Shown here: piece after piece, positions 59,003-64,000 of the stretch | Layout: the number at the start of each line of letters is the position of its first letter | Position numbering within the stretch: position 1 is the stretch's first letter | From: an uncultured Mycoplasmatota bacterium | GTDB lineage: Bacteria > Bacillota_I > Bacilli_A > RF39 > UBA660 | Reading direction: 5' to 3' | Assembly: GCA_900550255.1 (NCBI GenBank) | Contig: URQZ01000006.1 | Span: 1 to 64,000 of the forward strand | Length of the DNA stretch: 64,000 nucleotides | Notes under the pieces: model-generated | The model's input: the letters and a program-made list of their open reading frames with translations, nothing else | Databases searched by the model: none | Told to the model about the DNA's origin: nothing | Translations under genes and position numbers: made by a program

Positions 59003-59476
59003 ATGGAAATTTTGAAAGAAATTGTAAATAAATTAATTGAAAAACATATGACTATTTCTACAATGGAGTCTTGTACAGGGGGTTTTGTTGTTAATGCTAT
59101 AACTAATATAGAAGGGGCTAGTGAAGTCTTAAAATATAGTGCGATAACTTACTCAAATGAATTTAAAGAGAAAATGGGTGTTGCTAAAAAAATAATAGAT
59201 AAATATAGTGTTTATAGTAAAGAAGTAGCAGATGAAATGAGTAAAAAAATAAGTGCCTTTACAAATTCAGATTATTCTATAGGTGTAACTGGAAAACTAA
59301 ATAGAGTAGATGTTAACAATATAAGTGGAGAAAATAATAAGGTTTATTTTAGTATTTATGATAAAAATAACGATAAAATCTATTCCTATGAATTATATGT
59401 TGATAAGAAAAATAGAATTGAAAATAAAGAACAAGTATTAGAAAAAATAATAAAAGAGTTAAAAAAAATAATATAA
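59003..59476 (+). CDS. CinA C-terminal-domain protein (PncC-type NMN amidohydrolase-like)
   Basis: A 157-residue protein equal to the CinA C-terminal domain: S-T-M-E-S-C-T-G-G-F-V near residue 20 with the catalytic serine and I-G-V-T-G-K-L-N near residue 95. Family members deamidate nicotinamide mononucleotide in NAD recycling. The usual G-x-A-G-P segment is replaced by G-K-L-N, so activity may differ. The ribosome site is weak (AGAAAG). A terminator follows. Confidence 0.82.
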   Translation: MEILKEIVNKLIEKHMTISTMESCTGGFVVNAITNIEGASEVLKYSAITYSNEFKEKMGVAKKIIDKYSVYSKEVADEMSKKISAFTNSDYSIGVTGKLNRVDVNNISGENNKVYFSIYDKNNDKIYSYELYVDKKNRIENKEQVLEKIIKELKKII

Positions 59477-59502
59477 AGCTTAATTATATTTAAAAAATAA
59501 TT

Positions 59503-59534
59503 AAAAAAGTTTCTTGATTAACTTTTTTTTTTTT
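59503..59534 (+). terminator. Terminator after the PncC-like gene
   Basis: AAAAAAGTT pairs with AACTTTTTT over eight bases, then a T run. Confidence 0.8.
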
Positions 59535-59577
59535 ACTTTTTAGTTTATACTATATATGTAAAGATAGGGGTGGCATT

Positions 59578-61158
59578 GTGATATTAAGAAAACCATTTGC
59601 ATTTTTTATTAAACATTTTAGATTTATCCATCTAATTCTTGCTATATGTGCTGTTTATTTAATTACAAAAACTAATGCAATTCTTAGTTTTTATTTAGAA
59701 TACATGGATATAATGTCAATTTCACCTGGTACTTCAGTTTCAACTGATTTGTTTAATAGTATGTTATGGATTAGTACTATTGTTATTATTTTAGGTAGCA
59801 TTTTAATCGCATTTCTTATGAAATTTAAGAAAAAGCCAATTCGTTTTTATAAAATTAATATTATAGTTTATATTGTATTGATTTTAATATATATATTCGC
59901 ACATGGTACTATTAAAAGTTTAGAAATAGGACTAGTTGATATTAGAACTTTAAAAATGGTTCAAGATTTTCTTGTTATTGCTATGATTCTTCAAGTGCCA
60001 AGTACAATATCACTAGTAATAAGAGCTTTAGGGTTTGACATTAAAAAATTCGATTTTGAAAGGGATTTAGAAGAACTAGAAATCACTTCTGAGGACAATG
60101 AAGAAATAGAAGTTAACTTAGAATTTGATTTTGATAAATTTAAAAGAAATATAAGAAAACAAATTCGTCATTTTAAGTATGTGTACTTTGAGAATAAAAC
60201 TATAATTAATGTTATATTTACAATTTCTTTAGTTATTATAGGTATAATAGTTTATTTAAATATAGGTGTTTATAATCGAGCATATCATGAAAATCAAAGA
60301 TTTAATGTTACAAACTATCAGATTAGTGTTAATGATTCATATCAAGTTAAAACTGATTATAATGGAAACTCAATAGAGAATAAAGCTTCTTTTATTGTTG
60401 TAAGTTTAAAATTAAAAAGCAATTATTTAGATAAGACAAAATTTGAGACGGCACGAATAGCTCTTGAAATAAATAAACATTTATTTTATCCACAAAAAGA
60501 TTATAAAACGGAATTTAGTGATTTAGGGACACTTTATACTAATCAAAATATTACAAAAGATGATAATAATTATATAGTTGTTTTTGAAATACCAAGTACT
60601 TATCAAAACAAGAAAATGAAATTAAAATATTTTGATTACAATGATAAAGAAGTAACTATTAATATAAAACCAAATAGTTTTAAAGACTCAAAATTATATA
60701 ATTACAATTTAGGTGATACTATTAAACTTAATGATAGTATTTTAGGAAATACAACTTTAAAAATTGATTCATTAGAAGTAAATGATTATTTTAAAAGTAA
60801 TTATAAATTATGTATAGATGGTAATTGTATTGATTCATATGAATATTTAGTTCCAACTTATACGGGTAATGAAGATAAGGCTTTAATTAAGGTTACAGGA
60901 AATCTTAATTGGGATAAAAATAAAAAAATAAGTGAAATTGATAATTTATATAAATTTATTGAAATTTATGGTAAAGTTTCTTATGTTTTAAATGGAGAAG
61001 AAAAAGATGTGAATATTAATTTAAAACAAGTAAAACCTAATAAGGTAAGTGATGATAATACTTATTACATAGAGGTAAATAAGGAAGTTAAAGATGCAAG
61101 TAAAATTTATCTTAGTTTTGTAATACGTGATAAAGAATATAAATATGCTGTTAAATAA
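59578..61158 (+). CDS. Membrane protein with a large extracellular domain, unknown
   Basis: A 526-residue protein beginning with GTG behind AGGGGTGG. There are four membrane helices in residues 10-155, a charged cytoplasmic stretch (160-205), a fifth helix (about 210-230), and then about 295 residues that look like beta-sandwich domains outside the cell. The beginning of the ectodomain has a Y-x-I-S-V-N-D-S-Y segment. I recognise no family. The two following genes encode a surface-anchored and a secreted protein, so they may form one envelope structure. Confidence 0.75.
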   Translation: MILRKPFAFFIKHFRFIHLILAICAVYLITKTNAILSFYLEYMDIMSISPGTSVSTDLFNSMLWISTIVIILGSILIAFLMKFKKKPIRFYKINIIVYIVLILIYIFAHGTIKSLEIGLVDIRTLKMVQDFLVIAMILQVPSTISLVIRALGFDIKKFDFERDLEELEITSEDNEEIEVNLEFDFDKFKRNIRKQIRHFKYVYFENKTIINVIFTISLVIIGIIVYLNIGVYNRAYHENQRFNVTNYQISVNDSYQVKTDYNGNSIENKASFIVVSLKLKSNYLDKTKFETARIALEINKHLFYPQKDYKTEFSDLGTLYTNQNITKDDNNYIVVFEIPSTYQNKKMKLKYFDYNDKEVTINIKPNSFKDSKLYNYNLGDTIKLNDSILGNTTLKIDSLEVNDYFKSNYKLCIDGNCIDSYEYLVPTYTGNEDKALIKVTGNLNWDKNKKISEIDNLYKFIEIYGKVSYVLNGEEKDVNINLKQVKPNKVSDDNTYYIEVNKEVKDASKIYLSFVIRDKEYKYAVK

Positions 61159-61239
61159 TGTCAAATTTATAAAATTTTTGTTTGTGAATTTTATTAGATG
61201 ATGTTATAATGATACTAGTACTATTATAGGAGGGAATAT

Positions 61240-61866
61240 ATGAAGAAAAGAGCATTTATAATGATGTCATTTATATGTTTATTAGTATTTCCTTTTAGTA
61301 TTAAAGCTTTTTGTTATAGCAAGGATAAAATTAAGTTTCAAAAATTAGCTGAAAATATTGATTATACTTATACTTTTGATGAAAATACTAAAACATTTAA
61401 TATTATTTTTACTAATCTTCAAACTAGTCTTTCTCTTAATGAAGTAGTTTATCCTGATCAGGAGACGACTCTTACTGGTTTTATACCTGGTAATAGTTAT
61501 AACTTTGTGGTTAAGACAAATGATAGTTCTTGTTATGATGAAACAATTAAAACTATATATGTTAATTTACCTATTTATAATGCAAATTATAATGATCCTT
61601 TATGTCAAGGATTACATGATTATGATATTTGTCAAAAATGGGGAAAGTATATTAGTAATAGAAGTGAGTTTGAAAAACAAGTTCAAAAAATAAATAGTAG
61701 TACAAAAGAAGATAATAGTGAAGAAGAAACACAAAAAGAGTATAAAGGAATATTTGATTATTTAGCCAATATTTTTGTTAATTCATATTATGTTGTTTTA
61801 CCAATTATAATTGTAATTTGTTTGTTTGGTATTTATAGATTGAATAAAAAGGAAAAATTGTTTTAG
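61240..61866 (+). CDS. Surface-anchored protein with a C-terminal membrane helix, unknown
   Basis: A 208-residue protein: signal peptide (1-23), a fibronectin-like beta region with P-G-N-S-Y-N-F-V-V (about 30-110), a cysteine pair motif C-Q-G-L-H-D-Y-D-I-C, then a polar linker and one membrane helix (about 180-200) followed by a basic tail. This is an exported type I membrane topology. AGGAGGG precedes the start, and an extended -10 box is at 61205-61210. It lies 10 bases before the large secreted gene. No family recognised. Confidence 0.75.
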   Translation: MKKRAFIMMSFICLLVFPFSIKAFCYSKDKIKFQKLAENIDYTYTFDENTKTFNIIFTNLQTSLSLNEVVYPDQETTLTGFIPGNSYNFVVKTNDSSCYDETIKTIYVNLPIYNANYNDPLCQGLHDYDICQKWGKYISNRSEFEKQVQKINSSTKEDNSEEETQKEYKGIFDYLANIFVNSYYVVLPIIIVICLFGIYRLNKKEKLF

Positions 61867-61876
61867 GAGGTAGAAA

Positions 61877-64000
61877 ATGAAAAAAAAGATTTTAAGATTA
61901 TTTATTTGTTTTTTAGCTGCTATCAGTTGCTTTTTATTTAATAATGACATTGTTAAGGCAGATGATGAAATAGAAATTGATTCAAACGGAACCCCTGGTA
62001 GTGGTGGAAAAGATCCCTGTGATCCATGGTCATATGTTTGTATTTACAATTACGCAGCTTTTAAGGTTACTTATTATCCTGCAAAGGGAGCCCCAAAATC
62101 TAAAATTTATTATACTGATAAGTATAAATCAAATCCATTCAGCAAAAATGGTTTAAATGGAACAAAAGACAGGAATGGTTTTTCCAAAACGAAAGATACG
62201 AAAGCTAAGGAAATTAATTTTCAAAAAATGGGGCTTGGAATTGTTCCTAAAAGTTTTACTTCCGTAGCAGCTCAGGGAATGTATGAAAAATTATGGAATA
62301 AGATGACTGATCCAAATAGTAAATTAGTTAATGAAATTTTTAGTGATTTGACTGGTGCTAATGGAAACATTGCTGAATTTGTTAAAAACCATAAAGATGA
62401 TTATTTCTTTGTTGAACCTCTTTATCAAGTTAAAATTCAAAAGTGGAAAGATGCTCAAATTGCAGTTCATACTAAACAAGGAAAATTTAAAAGTTATTTG
62501 GGAACTACATATGGGGTTGCGCATCAGGTATCTGTAATAAGTTTTAACGAATGTAAAAGTAGTGGTGGTAGCAATTGTGACGAGATATATTTTAGTCGTA
62601 AAGAAAAATATCATGTTTCTAGAATTGCTAATAGTCTAAGACTAGAAAAAAAAGTTAAAGTAGGCAGTGTAGAATTAGCCGCGGGAACTCCTAAGGCAAA
62701 AAAAGGAACAACAAAAATGAATGATTTAATAAAAGATAATAAGGGATACGGAATAGGAGCAATAAAATTACGATCATATCCTGTTCCTGATGAACCACCA
62801 GAAGATCAAAATAGCGGAACTTGTTATTCATATTTTGAAAAAAAATCCCCGGCTTCATGTGAAAAAGAAACAGATAGTTATCAGACGGAAATAGAAGAAG
62901 TTACAGTTGGAGAATCTACACCAAATGCAAAGTCTTGCTCTGATGACAATTTAAATTCAGATGGTAGTCATCAGAGTCAATCTATTTATGGTAAAAAGAC
63001 AGATAGAACTGCAGGTGGTATCCAAGTTGGTAATTATTGTGCTATTTATTGTACAAAAAATATAAAATTTTCTACTGATATTGGGAAGATAGTTGGTGTA
63101 AAAGAAATTTCGCCACTTCCAAATATAACTAATAGTTCGACAGCTTATACACAAAATTTGAAGATAGAAAAAGAAGTGAAATACACATGCCATGCAGATG
63201 TGACAAAATATTATGGGGCTGATAAACCAACTGATGATTGGTTTACAAGTTTAAGTGGTAATAATTATGCCCAAGCTTATTATGAAATAGAAAAAATAAA
63301 AAAACGATATGATATGGCTCAAGCCCTAAACTCATCCGATAGTAATATTGAAGAATATAAAAAGGCAGAGGCAAAAATTATAAGTGAATTATACTTTTGT
63401 GCTTATTATGAGGTTTTTAAATCTGAATTTGAAAATTCAACTGACTCTTTTTTAAAAATAAAAATAGGTAATACTGAAAAAGAATTAACCGCAAACAATT
63501 TGATAAATAGAGAAAATGAATTTGTTTCACCAAAAAAAACATCCCCATTTAATAGTTGGTATGATATTTTGTGGGATGGTTCCAGCGATTTTGGAGAACA
63601 TATAAAAAATGTGGAACGACTAGTTAATGATATAATCAATCAAGGTTACACATATTATACAAGCTCAGATATTTATTCGCTAAAATCAACCTCCAAATAT
63701 GGCTTAGATTTAACACAAAAAGATTCAATTGACAATAAGAAGGAATATGGAAACGTTGCTGATGATAATATTAATGATAATAGTGTTTGTAAAATAAAAC
63801 AAAAACTAAAAGATAATGGTCAAACAGAAAATACAGCTAAGATTTCAATAGTAGGCCATGACAATCTGGTTTGTACAGAAAATGATGATAAAACAATAGA
63901 ATATTCACCTAATATAGTTGCTGAATGTCCTGCTAATACATATCATGCTGGAACAAATGCATATTATTGGTTGGCGAATAGTTTAATAACTGATGATTCT
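61877..64000 (+). CDS. Large secreted cysteine-containing protein, 3' end outside the window
   Basis: An open frame of 708 codons runs without a stop to the right edge. It starts at ATG 61877 after GGAGGT. Residues 1-28 are a signal peptide (M-K-K-K-I-L-R-L-F-I-C-F-L-A-A). The mature part is rich in lysine, serine, asparagine and paired cysteines and contains no enzyme motif that I know. Its weak codon bias and repeats of C-x-n-C suggest a disulphide-stabilised or surface scaffold protein. It forms one unit with the two preceding genes. Not named. Confidence 0.75.
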   Translation, partial: MKKKILRLFICFLAAISCFLFNNDIVKADDEIEIDSNGTPGSGGKDPCDPWSYVCIYNYAAFKVTYYPAKGAPKSKIYYTDKYKSNPFSKNGLNGTKDRNGFSKTKDTKAKEINFQKMGLGIVPKSFTSVAAQGMYEKLWNKMTDPNSKLVNEIFSDLTGANGNIAEFVKNHKDDYFFVEPLYQVKIQKWKDAQIAVHTKQGKFKSYLGTTYGVAHQVSVISFNECKSSGGSNCDEIYFSRKEKYHVSRIANSLRLEKKVKVGSVELAAGTPKAKKGTTKMNDLIKDNKGYGIGAIKLRSYPVPDEPPEDQNSGTCYSYFEKKSPASCEKETDSYQTEIEEVTVGESTPNAKSCSDDNLNSDGSHQSQSIYGKKTDRTAGGIQVGNYCAIYCTKNIKFSTDIGKIVGVKEISPLPNITNSSTAYTQNLKIEKEVKYTCHADVTKYYGADKPTDDWFTSLSGNNYAQAYYEIEKIKKRYDMAQALNSSDSNIEEYKKAEAKIISELYFCAYYEVFKSEFENSTDSFLKIKIGNTEKELTANNLINRENEFVSPKKTSPFNSWYDILWDGSSDFGEHIKNVERLVNDIINQGYTYYTSSDIYSLKSTSKYGLDLTQKDSIDNKKEYGNVADDNINDNSVCKIKQKLKDNGQTENTAKISIVGHDNLVCTENDDKTIEYSPNIVAECPANTYHAGTNAYYWLANSLITDDS

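Overview
The window looks like a chromosomal segment of an anaerobic, fermentative, spore-forming low-GC Bacillota. The DNA is very AT-rich and most genes have strong GGAGG/GGTG ribosome binding sites. TGA is used as an ordinary stop, so the mycoplasma code does not apply. Spore genes are present: a YutH-like coat protein, dacB-spmA-spmB and a gerA-type germinant receptor operon. The pflB-pflA pair implies anaerobic pyruvate metabolism. I cannot name the genus; an uncultured gut lineage of Bacilli or Clostridia would fit.

Layout. 1-1.8 kb: the end of an upstream gene, a YutH-like protein, a NifU-domain protein and an S1-domain protein. 1.77-2.85 kb: twelve tRNA genes read from one TTGACA/TATCAT promoter. 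2.9-31.7 kb: a large surface-glycan island almost entirely on the + strand. It holds a GtrA protein, a Wzy polymerase fused to a GT4 glycosyltransferase, several GT2 enzymes, an ABC exporter pair, a GT32 + GT-B fusion with a degenerate standalone paralogue, a CDP-glycerol polymerase-like enzyme, a GH25 lysozyme with wall-binding repeats, a GT-C/GT2 fusion with DUF2304, a Wzx flippase, a GT11 fucosyltransferase, a GT8, the four dTDP-rhamnose genes (A-C-D-B), an acyltransferase, galE, a GT4 and an Alg14/Alg13-like pair. The first rhamnose gene is fused to an XRE DNA-binding domain and has a palindrome over its likely promoter. Both Wzx/Wzy and ABC export genes are present, so at least two polymers may be made.

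31.7-44.5 kb: a Fic toxin with a VbhA-type antitoxin, pcrA, ligA, pflBA, a MazF/PemK-like toxin with an XRE antitoxin behind a palindromic operator, uppP, small unknown genes, a lipoprotein and an Rpn-family nuclease gene whose start appears to be ATA. 44.5-54.1 kb: dacB-spmA-spmB, rluB, ferredoxin, a tail-anchored unknown, gerAB-AC-AA on the minus strand and rlmCD.

54.1-58.6 kb is an accessory stretch: two paralogous P-loop kinases, two HAD phosphatases, a class A beta-lactamase-like serine hydrolase and an HD-domain protein. A second copy of the rlmCD 3' end lies at 56212-56262, about 2.1 kb from the real one, suggesting a gene cassette inserted into the end of rlmCD. 58.65-58.83 kb looks like a small structured RNA with its own promoter and terminator. 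59-64 kb: a PncC/CinA-like protein, then three unrecognised membrane or secreted proteins, the last running off the window.

The strongest candidates for something undescribed are the HTH-RfbA fusion with its operator, the cassette-like insertion at rlmCD, the 58.7 kb RNA, and the fused and degenerate glycosyltransferases.
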